A stretch of 5,802 bases of DNA, taken from an uncultured Lachnospiraceae bacterium. Lineage in GTDB: Bacteria > Bacillota_A > Clostridia > Lachnospirales > Lachnospiraceae. Shown in pieces: positions 1 through 5,802 of this stretch (positions are counted from its first letter, which is position 1; each line of letters opens with the position of its first letter). The position numbers and the translations under genes are program-made. The notes beneath the pieces are model-generated. The model saw nothing but the letters and a program-made list of their open reading frames with translations. It did no database searches and was not told where the DNA came from. The stretch spans positions 1 through 5,802 of the forward strand of contig CAMKAA010000076.1 of the NCBI GenBank assembly GCA_946410365.1, read 5' to 3'.

Positions 1-746
1 TCCTCGATCTCCCTGACCAGAGAGCGGAACGGAATACGGAAAGTGCGCACTGTCAGCGCAGTGCTCAAATAAGAGATATTCTGTGCCAGCCTTCTCTGCA
101 TTGCTGCGTCCATGGCAACAGCCGCGAGAAAACGCTTGTAGACTCCCATATCCACCGTGAGCTCCATTGCGCCCAGAATGGCATCCAGATAGAGCGTCCG
201 GACAAAACAGCCGTCCAGGATCTCCACTGAGCGGATGACACGGGATTCTTCCCAGATCGAGATTTCCTTGCGGTACATGTCCCTGGCCTTTTCTCTCTGT
301 CCAAGGCTCTCGAGACTTTCTGCGTATACTGTGTAGTAGAATGGATGGTAGTCCTTCGGAGGGAAGATACCGCCCAACAGTTCCGCCGCTTTCTTATAAT
401 CCTTCAGCGCGTGGCAGGCCTGTCCGAGGCTGATGATCGTGTTCTGATCATCCGGATCTGCTTCCGTTGCCTTCTCCAGATATTCCCTCGCCTCATCGTA
501 ACGTCCCTGGGACATAAGGCACCTGCCCAGCATGGAGAGCACGTCGGCACTGTCCGGCAATACCTCCAGCATCTCTCTGCAGAGCTTCTCCTGACCCGCG
601 TAATCGCCGTCATACTCTCTGTAGAGAGCCTGTCTCATCTGTTCCCTGATCGTCAGCGGCAGCTGTGCCGTGTACTGGTCGATCTGTTCCATATAATCGT
701 GGAGATCACTGCGCACAGTGATCATTCCGTCTCTTTGTTCTGCCAT
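1..746 (-). CDS. TPR (tetratricopeptide repeat) protein, C-terminus cut by window edge
   Basis: An open frame runs from ATG at 746 to the left edge without a stop, giving 248 codons plus two bases. The predicted protein is soluble, with no signal peptide or membrane segment. At least three helical repeats fit the TPR pattern. The clearest is residues 66-99 (SADVLSMLGRCLMSQGRYDE, then AREYLEKATEADP), with the usual small/Gly, Tyr and Ala positions and a closing Pro. Weaker copies lie at about 100-133 and 134-167, and 33-65 may be a fourth. Beyond residue 170 the sequence looks helical but matches no repeat I recognise. TPR arrays normally bind proteins, so an adaptor or scaffold role is inferred. 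The gene starts 10 nt after the AAA+ ATPase stop, so the two are almost certainly co-transcribed. The GAGGA ribosome binding site lies inside the end of the ATPase gene, about 14 nt from the ATG, which is rather long. A second ATG at 725 (codon 8) is an alternative start. Substrate and pathway are unknown. Confidence 0.85.
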   Translation of the reverse strand, partial: MAEQRDGMITVRSDLHDYMEQIDQYTAQLPLTIREQMRQALYREYDGDYAGQEKLCREMLEVLPDSADVLSMLGRCLMSQGRYDEAREYLEKATEADPDDQNTIISLGQACHALKDYKKAAELLGGIFPPKDYHPFYYTVYAESLESLGQREKARDMYRKEISIWEESRVIRSVEILDGCFVRTLYLDAILGAMELTVDMGVYKRFLAAVAMDAAMQRRLAQNISYLSTALTVRTFRIPFRSLVREIE

Positions 747-756
747 GATTGTTCGC

Positions 757-2193
757 TTATTCCTCTGTACTAATGTCTGTCGTTTCAGGATCCTCTGTCT
801 TTGCCTCGGCGGGATCTTCCGCCTTCTCTTGTGCGGGATCTCCGTTCTCAGGCTGGCTGTCAGGCATCTCGAGTTCTGTGACTCTCACATCCTTCGCGGC
901 TTCCATCATCTTCTCCAGTTCCTTGGTATCCGTCTTGTCACCGATGTCGTCGGACAGGTCCTCGATCGTGATCTTCATCATATCGTCGTGAGTCGGATTT
1001 TCCATGGCTGCCACTCGGCGCGCCTGATTCGTGATGATGTCCTCGAACATATTGCGGACTTCACGCGCATTGGCAAAATTCTCCTGCCTCATCATCTTTC
1101 TGCCGATGATACGTGCGCGGATCTGCTTCTTCGCGTCCTCTTCCACAACATAGTCATATTTCTGGCAGTTCAGATAGAAGATCGCTTCCAGCTCATCGAT
1201 GGTGTAGTCCGGGAATTCGAAATATTTGTTGAAACGGGACTTCAGGCCGGGATTGCTGTTAATGAACTTTTCCATCGGCTTCGTGTAGCCCGCGACAATG
1301 ACGACCAGGTCGTCTCTGTGGTCTTCCATGGCCTTGAGGACCGTGTCGATGGCCTCCTGGCCGAAGGCGTCGTCCTTCTGTGCCAGCGCGTAGGCCTCGT
1401 CAATAAACAGAACGCCTCCCATGGCCTTCCTGATCTGTTCCTGAGTCTTGAGGGCAGTCTGTCCAACGTATCCCGCCACAAGACCGGAGCGGTCTACCTC
1501 GACGAGCTGTCCCTTGGAGAGCACGCCGATCTGCTTGTAGAGTCTTCCGATGATCCTGGCGACAGTTGTCTTGCCGGTTCCGGGATTTCCTGTAAAGACC
1601 AGGTGAAGGGATACGGGAACTGACCTGAGTCCGGCGTCGCTTCTCATCTTCTGTATTTTGACAAATGCCATGAGCTCCTTGACGTCATCCTTGATCGTCG
1701 TAAGGCCGACGAGGGATTCCAGTTCCTCCATGGGATCCTTCTCGGGCTCCTGGGGTTTCTGCTCCTCTTCCTGCCCCTCGGGACCCGGGCCGCCCGCCGC
1801 CACTGCGGACTCTCCGCCCTTGGAAGCGCCCTGAGGCATCCCGACAGGCCGCACTTCCCCGGTCTCATTGGTCAGCTTCATGAGCTCTTCCATCTTCTTT
1901 TTATTGGATTCGTCCATGTTCTGGGCGATCTCCTCTGTGCGGGACATCAGGTCCTGAGCTTCCTTGAGAGCCTTCTTGGCGTCCGCCAGAGGATCGGGGC
2001 GTTTCCGTCTTGCCTGATCAAGAAGTTCGGCTGCAGACGGCTCCCGGGAGGAATCTGTATCCTCGAAGATATCCTTGGAATTCTTCCTGATCGATGAGCC
2101 GAACATATCTCCGTACAGGCCCTTGAGCAGATCCTTCTCCCTGTTTGTAAGCTCGGTCAGTCTTTCAAGGTCTTTCTTAGTTCTCTTATCCAC
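757..2193 (-). CDS. CbbX/SpoVK-type AAA+ ATPase with charged N- and C-terminal extensions
   Basis: A 478-aa cytoplasmic AAA+ ATPase. The ATPase core starts near residue 157 (ELESLVGLTTIKDDVKELM), the usual entry of the CbbX/SpoVK/EccA branch. It has Walker A GNPGTGKT (202-209), a family-typical pore-loop region around LVAGYVGQTALKT (238-250), Walker B VLFIDEA (261-267), a sensor-1 strand ending IVAGY (299-303), a likely arginine finger in NPGLKSRF (R320) and a sensor-2 helix NAREVRNMFE (375-384). All ATPase residues look intact. Family members form hexamers that remodel partner proteins: CbbX acts on Rubisco, EccA in type VII secretion, and SpoVK in sporulation with an unclear target. The N-terminal 155 residues are charged and helical, then Pro/Glu/Gly-rich (about 112-155). 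The last 60 residues are acidic and probably disordered. The GTG start at 2193 is chosen because AGGAG sits 7 nt upstream. An in-frame TTG at 2232 overlaps the LOG stop and lacks a ribosome binding site. The specific substrate is unknown, and I do not assign spoVK because the extensions are atypical. Confidence 0.9.
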   Translation of the reverse strand: MDKRTKKDLERLTELTNREKDLLKGLYGDMFGSSIRKNSKDIFEDTDSSREPSAAELLDQARRKRPDPLADAKKALKEAQDLMSRTEEIAQNMDESNKKKMEELMKLTNETGEVRPVGMPQGASKGGESAVAAGGPGPEGQEEEQKPQEPEKDPMEELESLVGLTTIKDDVKELMAFVKIQKMRSDAGLRSVPVSLHLVFTGNPGTGKTTVARIIGRLYKQIGVLSKGQLVEVDRSGLVAGYVGQTALKTQEQIRKAMGGVLFIDEAYALAQKDDAFGQEAIDTVLKAMEDHRDDLVVIVAGYTKPMEKFINSNPGLKSRFNKYFEFPDYTIDELEAIFYLNCQKYDYVVEEDAKKQIRARIIGRKMMRQENFANAREVRNMFEDIITNQARRVAAMENPTHDDMMKITIEDLSDDIGDKTDTKELEKMMEAAKDVRVTELEMPDSQPENGDPAQEKAEDPAEAKTEDPETTDISTEE

Positions 2194-2200
2194 CTGCGCT

Positions 2201-2205
2201 CTCCT
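2201..2205 (-). promoter_or_regulatory. Ribosome binding site that decides the AAA+ ATPase start
   Basis: AGGAG (part of AAAGGAG) on the minus strand lies 7 nt before the GTG at 2193. No comparable site precedes the in-frame TTG at 2232, so this site favours the GTG start. Confidence 0.75.
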
Positions 2206-2224
2206 TTCTTCCTGCTGCCGGGAT

Positions 2225-2755
2225 TTATCCAAGCACCCGCGCTATACTCTCTACATCCGGTAGAAACAGGAAACTCTTCCTGCTCTCCTCATCCAAAAAA
2301 CCCTCCCGGACCATGACGTCCAGCATCTGCCGGAGAGGTTCATAATAGCCGTCCAGGTTAAAAACAATGCAAGGCTTATCGTTGTGCCCAAGCCGCACCT
2401 GGGACATTACCTCTGAAATCTCTTCGAGTGTCCCCGTTCCTCCGGGAAATGCGATATAGGCATCTCCGTGGGCGATCAATTTCTCTTTTCGCTCCGCCAT
2501 TGTCTCAGTGACGATGAGCTGTGTGATACCGTCATGCTGCAGACAGCTGTCCACAAAAAATCCGGGCTCGATGCCGATCACTTCGCCGCCGGCCTGAAGG
2601 ACCGCTTCCGCCAGTTCTCCCATCAGTCCGATCCTGCTGCCGCCGTAGATCAGCCGATGGCCTGACTTTCCGATCCATGTTCCGAGTTTGATGACTTCCT
2701 GTGCATATCCGGGATGATTGCCCGAGGCAGAGCCTAAATATACCGTAATATTCAT
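2225..2755 (-). CDS. LOG-family nucleotide 5'-monophosphate phosphoribohydrolase (TIGR00730-type)
   Basis: A complete 176-aa Rossmann-fold protein of the LOG (Lonely Guy) / putative lysine decarboxylase family, at normal family length. Visible marks are an N-terminal strand and nucleotide loop MNITVYLGSASG (1-12), YGGSRIGLMG (37-46), the ERK of MAERKEKL (86-93) carrying the conserved Arg 89, and the signature PGGTGTLEE (104-112) with the catalytic Glu near 112. Characterised members release the base from cytokinin riboside or other nucleoside 5'-monophosphates, giving ribose 5-phosphate. The lysine decarboxylase label in databases is a known misannotation. The VEP-like EPGFF (63-67) and MAERK are consistent with the Firmicute subgroup, whose natural substrate is usually unestablished. 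The ATG at 2755 has only a weak GAAAG-like ribosome binding site upstream. It appears to be the first gene of an operon with the AAA+ ATPase, whose GTG follows the stop after 31 nt. A nucleotide salvage or housekeeping role is inferred. Confidence 0.9.
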   Translation of the reverse strand: MNITVYLGSASGNHPGYAQEVIKLGTWIGKSGHRLIYGGSRIGLMGELAEAVLQAGGEVIGIEPGFFVDSCLQHDGITQLIVTETMAERKEKLIAHGDAYIAFPGGTGTLEEISEVMSQVRLGHNDKPCIVFNLDGYYEPLRQMLDVMVREGFLDEESRKSFLFLPDVESIARVLG

Positions 2756-2807
2756 ATAGTCAGCTTTCTAAACTGTATTTGTGCGCTTTCACCGCGCCAC
2801 GAATCTT

Positions 2808-2836
2808 ATTTTAGCACTAATATGTGCAGCTTAGCA
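2808..2836 (-). promoter_or_regulatory. Possible extended -10 promoter for the LOG-AAA-TPR operon
   Basis: On the minus strand TGCTAAAAT (plus 2808-2816) fits an extended -10 element, TGn followed by a TATAAT-like TAAAAT. The -35 position 17 bp upstream is TGCTAA, a poor match to TTGACA. Transcription would begin near 2801, giving a leader of about 45 nt before the LOG ATG at 2755. The location, just past the alaS terminator in an AT-rich gap, supports a promoter here, but the exact boxes are uncertain. Confidence 0.35.
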
Positions 2837-2837
2837 C
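2811..2837. repeat. Direct repeat of TTAGCAC/GTGCTAA, 20-bp period
   Basis: TTAGCAC occurs at 2811-2817 and again at 2831-2837 (plus strand), exactly two helical turns apart. Between them, GCAC (2814-2817) and GTGC (2824-2827) also form short inverted arms. The repeat overlaps the candidate promoter of the left operon, so it may be an operator. No regulator is identified. Confidence 0.45.
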
Positions 2838-2867
2838 CATAATAATGCAAATAATTTCCTCCTCCGC

Positions 2868-2917
2868 AAAACAAAGGCCGGCGCACCGGGAATCAATAGG
2901 TTCCCAGTGCGCCGGTC
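2868..2917 (-). terminator. Intrinsic terminator of the glyQS-alaS operon
   Basis: Read on the minus strand, 17-nt arms at 2901-2917 and 2876-2892 pair with one A-C mismatch and one G-T wobble, mostly as GC pairs. They enclose an 8-nt loop (2893-2900). The stem is followed at once by TTTGTTTT (2875-2868). It lies 16 nt after the alaS stop. On the plus strand no T run follows, so it is one-directional. Confidence 0.93.
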
Positions 2918-2933
2918 TCAGAATTTAAACCAT

Positions 2934-5594
2934 TTATTTGATCATGCCTTCCAGAACAGCCGGAGCCGCATTCAGTGCACTGTCAATGCCTGCGGGGTTC
3001 TTGCCGCCCGCCTGTGCCATTGTGGGACGTCCGCCGCCGCCACCGCCGACTTCCTTGGCGATCGCTTTGATGAGGTTGCCCGCATGAGCCCCCTTCTTTA
3101 CTACGTCGTCAGTCGCCATGGTCATCAGATTGACCTTGCCGCCCTTCTCGGAGATGAGAAGGATCACGCCGCTGCCGAGTTTCTCCTTGAGCTGGTCGCC
3201 CAGATCACGCAGGCCGTTCATGTCTACATCCTTCAGAGAGGAAGCCAGGAACTTCACGCCCTTGATCTCCACTACCTTGTCCATGACGTCGCCGAGAGCG
3301 TTCTGCGCTTCCTTGGCCTTGAGGGACTCGTTCTCGCTCTTCACAGCCTTGAGCTCGTCCTGAAGCTTCTTGATGTGGTCAGCCAGAGTATCGGGAGTAG
3401 CCTTCACCATAGCTGCCGCCTCATGCATCTTCTTCTCGAGGTCCTCATAGTAAGCGCGAACGTTGTCGCCGGTCAGCGCCTCAATTCTGCGGACGCCTGC
3501 CGCGACGCCGTTCTCGGACAGGATCTTGAACTGGCCGATCTGGCTCGTGTTCTTTACATGTGTGCCGCCGCAGAGCTCAGTGGAGAATTCGCCCATCTTT
3601 ACAACGCGGACTTCGTCGCCGTACTTCTCGCCGAACAGAGCCATAGCTCCGCTCTTCTTGGCGTCTTCGATACCCATGATCGCAGTCTTGACATCGAGGC
3701 CTTCCGAGATCTTCTCGTTGACAAGGTCTTCCACAGCCTTGATCTCATCCGCTGTCATAGCCTGGAAGTGGCTGAAGTCGAATCTTGTGCGGTCCGCATC
3801 CTGATAAGAGCCTTTCTGCTCGACATGAGTGCCGAGGACTACGCGGAGCGCTTTCTGCATAAGGTGCGTCGCGCTGTGGTTTCTGCAGATATCGCGGCGG
3901 TTCTTCGCATCGACTTTCAGAGTGACCACATCGCCCATCTTGAACATACCGCTTGTCACCACACCGATATGCGCGATCTTGGAGCCCGCTACATGCTCAG
4001 TCTTCTCAACCTTGAAAGTGCTCTTTCCACATACGATCTCGCCGATATCGCCGACCTGGCCGCCCATGGTGCCGTAGAAAGGAGTTTCCTTTGTGATGAT
4101 AGCCGCGCGCATGCCGTCTGTCACCGCCTCAGCTACAGAATCGGGCTCTTCATCAGACGCATCATGAAGTTCTGCCAGCGCGATGATCTCGCTGTCCTGA
4201 ACGAGCTTGTCATATCCGTCGAACTCGGAGTTGCAGGAAGCATCCATCTGATCATAGACAGTGGCTTCCTTGCCGCTCATGGAAGTCTTGATCCAGCTGC
4301 CCTTGGATTTCTCGCGGGCCTCTGCTCTCGCCTTCTCAAAGCCTTCGGTATCAACTGTGAATCCGTTCTCCTCGAGGACGTCCTGTGTGGAGTCGATCGG
4401 GAATCCGTATGTGTCGTAAAGAAGGAACGCGTCGTCGCCGGAGAGCTGTGTTTTGCCCTCTGCGCGCAGTTTCTCCATCATTCCTGCCAAAATATCGAGA
4501 CCCTGGTCGATGGTCTTTGCAAAGCGCTCTTCCTCGATAGCCAGGTTCTTGAGGATAAATACCTTCTTCTCCTCAAGCTCAGGGTAACCGCCCTTGGAAC
4601 CCTCGATGACCGCTTCCGCAAGCTTTGTCATGAAAGCGTCCTTGATGCCGAGCTTTCTGCCCTGGCGGATCGCGCGGCGGATCAGACGGCGGAGAACATA
4701 GCCTCTGCCCTCGTTGCTCGCCATGATACCGTCGGAGATCATGAAGGTCGCGCTGCGGATGTGATCTGTGATGATACGCACGGAGACATCCGTCTCGTGA
4801 TCTTTGCCGTACTCGCAGCCTGCCAGTGAGCAGACCTCATCTCTGAGTGCCCGGACTGTATCCACGTCAAACAGGGAAGCCACGTCCTGGACAGCTACTG
4901 CCAGACGCTCCAGGCCCATGCCTGTGTCGATGTTCTTGTGCTCGAGCTCAGTGTAATTGCCGTGTCCGTCGTTGTTGAACTGGGAGAATACGACGTTCCA
5001 TACTTCCATGAAGCGGTCGCCTTCGCCGCCCATGACGTCCTCAGGGCCGTTCCCCCACTTCTCGCCGCGGTCATAGTAGATCTCGGTGCAGGGGCCGCAG
5101 GGACCTGAGCCGTGCTCCCAGAAGTTATCTTCCTTGCCGAACTTGTAGATGCGCTCGGCCGGAATGTGCATATCGTTAAGCCAGATGTTATAGGCTTCGT
5201 CATCGCCTTCGTAAACGGAAGGATACAGTCTCTCGGGATCAAGGCCGACCCACTCTGTCAGGAACTCCCATGCCCACGGAATAGATTCTTTCTTGAAATA
5301 GTCGCCGAAAGAGAAGTTTCCGAGCATCTCGAAGAAGGTGCCGTGACGCGCTGTTTTGCCGACATTCTCAAGGTCGCCTGTGCGGATGCACTTCTGGCAG
5401 GTGGTCACACGTCTCCTCGGCGGGATCTCCTCGCCTGTGAAATAGGGCTTAAGGGGAGCCATTCCGGAGTTGATGATCAGAAGGCTCTTGTCATTGTGGG
5501 GGACCAGTGAGAAACTGTTCATTCTCAGGTGTCCCTTGCTCTCAAAGAACTTCAGGAACATTTCGCGAAGTTCGTTTACGCCATAGTATTGCAT
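2934..5594 (-). CDS. alaS: Alanyl-tRNA synthetase (AlaRS), full length
   Basis: This class II synthetase charges tRNA-Ala with alanine in the cytoplasm and clears mischarged Ser/Gly-tRNA-Ala. The 886 aa are close to the usual 870-880. The catalytic domain fills roughly residues 1-365, with the motif 1 region around NSGMAPLKPYFTGE (42-55), motif 2 around CQKCIRTGDLENVGKTARHG (66-85) extending to FGDYF, and motif 3 GRGYVLRRLIRRAIR (296-310). The editing domain keeps its zinc ligands: H573 and H577 in HSATH, C675 and H679 in CGGTH. A coiled coil around 715-755 leads to the C-Ala domain with six glycines (850-855) before RPTMAQAGGKNP. Nothing appears broken. I chose ATG 5594, preceded by GGAGG (5606-5610) 11 nt upstream. 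The in-frame TTG at 5612 would add six residues but overlaps that ribosome binding site. The gene follows glyQS by 26 nt and ends at a strong terminator, so it is the last gene of a synthetase operon. Confidence 0.98.
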   Translation of the reverse strand: MQYYGVNELREMFLKFFESKGHLRMNSFSLVPHNDKSLLIINSGMAPLKPYFTGEEIPPRRRVTTCQKCIRTGDLENVGKTARHGTFFEMLGNFSFGDYFKKESIPWAWEFLTEWVGLDPERLYPSVYEGDDEAYNIWLNDMHIPAERIYKFGKEDNFWEHGSGPCGPCTEIYYDRGEKWGNGPEDVMGGEGDRFMEVWNVVFSQFNNDGHGNYTELEHKNIDTGMGLERLAVAVQDVASLFDVDTVRALRDEVCSLAGCEYGKDHETDVSVRIITDHIRSATFMISDGIMASNEGRGYVLRRLIRRAIRQGRKLGIKDAFMTKLAEAVIEGSKGGYPELEEKKVFILKNLAIEEERFAKTIDQGLDILAGMMEKLRAEGKTQLSGDDAFLLYDTYGFPIDSTQDVLEENGFTVDTEGFEKARAEAREKSKGSWIKTSMSGKEATVYDQMDASCNSEFDGYDKLVQDSEIIALAELHDASDEEPDSVAEAVTDGMRAAIITKETPFYGTMGGQVGDIGEIVCGKSTFKVEKTEHVAGSKIAHIGVVTSGMFKMGDVVTLKVDAKNRRDICRNHSATHLMQKALRVVLGTHVEQKGSYQDADRTRFDFSHFQAMTADEIKAVEDLVNEKISEGLDVKTAIMGIEDAKKSGAMALFGEKYGDEVRVVKMGEFSTELCGGTHVKNTSQIGQFKILSENGVAAGVRRIEALTGDNVRAYYEDLEKKMHEAAAMVKATPDTLADHIKKLQDELKAVKSENESLKAKEAQNALGDVMDKVVEIKGVKFLASSLKDVDMNGLRDLGDQLKEKLGSGVILLISEKGGKVNLMTMATDDVVKKGAHAGNLIKAIAKEVGGGGGGRPTMAQAGGKNPAGIDSALNAAPAVLEGMIK

Positions 5595-5605
5595 TTTTAT
5601 AGAAT

Positions 5606-5610
5606 CCTCC
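5606..5610 (-). promoter_or_regulatory. Ribosome binding site of alaS
   Basis: GGAGG on the minus strand lies within the 26-nt gap after the glyQS stop, 11 nt before the ATG at 5594. It overlaps the codons that an upstream TTG start (5612) would use, which argues against that longer start. Confidence 0.75.
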
Positions 5611-5620
5611 AAAATACAGA

Positions 5621-5802
5621 TCAGAAATCAAACTTGTCAGCGAACCATGCATCCAGCTCAGCGATCGGAACACGTACCTGCTCCATGCTGTCTCTCATGC
5701 GGATGGTCACGGACTTGTCTGTCTCGGAATCGAAATCGTAGGTCACGCAGAAAGGTGTGCCGATCTCGTCCTGTCTTCTGTATCTCTTGCCGATATTGCC
5801 TC
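5621..5802 (-). CDS. glyQS: Glycyl-tRNA synthetase (single-chain, dimeric type), C-terminal end only
   Basis: The final 59 codons and TGA stop of a gene entering from the right edge. The visible peptide begins [20 protein letters not shown] and ends [13 protein letters not shown]. It matches the end of the C-terminal anticodon-binding domain of the alpha2 glycyl-tRNA synthetase found in many Gram-positive bacteria, archaea and eukaryotes, where [15 protein letters not shown] and the later [14 protein letters not shown] segment are characteristic. The enzyme charges tRNA-Gly. The catalytic domain is outside the window and cannot be assessed. In the segment [11 protein letters not shown], Met replaces the Asp I would expect in VT(V/I)RDRD(T/S)MEQ, which is probably tolerated. 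The stop is 26 nt before the alaS ATG with no terminator between them, so the two genes are very likely co-transcribed. Confidence 0.92.
   Translation of the reverse strand, partial: GNIGKRYRRQDEIGTPFCVTYDFDSETDKSVTIRMRDSMEQVRVPIAELDAWFADKFDF

Noticed and set aside
345..773. A 142-codon plus-strand frame opposite the TPR gene
   Set aside because: The minus-strand frame across the same bases encodes recognisable TPR repeats and fits the operon, so the plus-strand frame is a shadow.
718..1623. A 301-codon plus-strand frame opposite the AAA+ ATPase
   Set aside because: It is antisense to intact Walker and sensor motifs on the minus strand, and its product matches no family I recognise.
2225..2755. 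Lysine decarboxylase
   Set aside because: The PGGTGTLEE signature belongs to the LOG phosphoribohydrolase family; the decarboxylase label is a known misannotation and no PLP-binding features are present.
2811..2837. A CIRCE (HrcA) heat-shock operator
   Set aside because: CIRCE is an inverted repeat, TTAGCACTC-N9-GAGTGCTAA. Here the TTAGCAC copies are in direct orientation and the outer bases do not match.
2907..4829. A 640-codon open frame on the plus strand opposite alaS
   Set aside because: It lies wholly antisense to a full-length, clearly conserved AlaRS. The translation has no recognisable domain, and such long antisense frames arise from the codon bias of the real gene.
5595..5620. 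A T-box riboswitch or promoter directly before alaS
   Set aside because: Only 26 nt separate the glyQS stop from the alaS ATG, too little for a T-box leader; it holds just a ribosome binding site.

Overview
The window is densely coding and every gene I can support lies on the minus strand, so transcription runs from high to low coordinates. The AlaRS and GlyRS proteins (single-chain GlyRS of the dimeric type), the LOG-family sequence, the SpoVK/CbbX-type AAA+ ATPase and the strong GGAGG/AGGAG ribosome binding sites all suggest a Firmicute. My best guess is a moderately GC-rich clostridial lineage such as Lachnospiraceae; this is inferred from protein character only, not from any rRNA or database match.

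Right part (about 2868-5802): an aminoacyl-tRNA synthetase operon. The last 59 codons of a glycyl-tRNA synthetase gene enter from the right edge and end at 5621. After a 26-nt gap carrying a GGAGG site comes a complete alanyl-tRNA synthetase gene (5594-2934, 886 aa). It ends in a long GC-rich hairpin followed by a T-rich run (2868-2917), a convincing intrinsic terminator. The promoter and any T-box control of this pair would lie upstream of glyQS, outside the window.

Intergenic region (about 2756-2867): AT-rich, with a possible extended -10 promoter and a GTGCTAA direct repeat with a 20-bp period. It probably drives the left-hand operon.

Left part (1-2755): a compact three-gene operon. It encodes a LOG-family nucleotide phosphoribohydrolase (176 aa), then a CbbX/SpoVK-type AAA+ ATPase with unusual charged N- and C-terminal extensions (478 aa from a GTG start), then a tetratricopeptide-repeat protein that runs off the left edge (at least 248 aa). 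The gaps are 31 and 10 nt. The AAA+ and TPR pair resembles, as separate genes, the TPR plus CbbX-type AAA+ arrangement found fused in EccA of type VII secretion. That makes it the most interesting functional hypothesis here, but no secretion genes are visible.

No RNA genes, mobile elements, CRISPR arrays or attachment sites were seen. No stretch longer than 300 bases lacks a gene.
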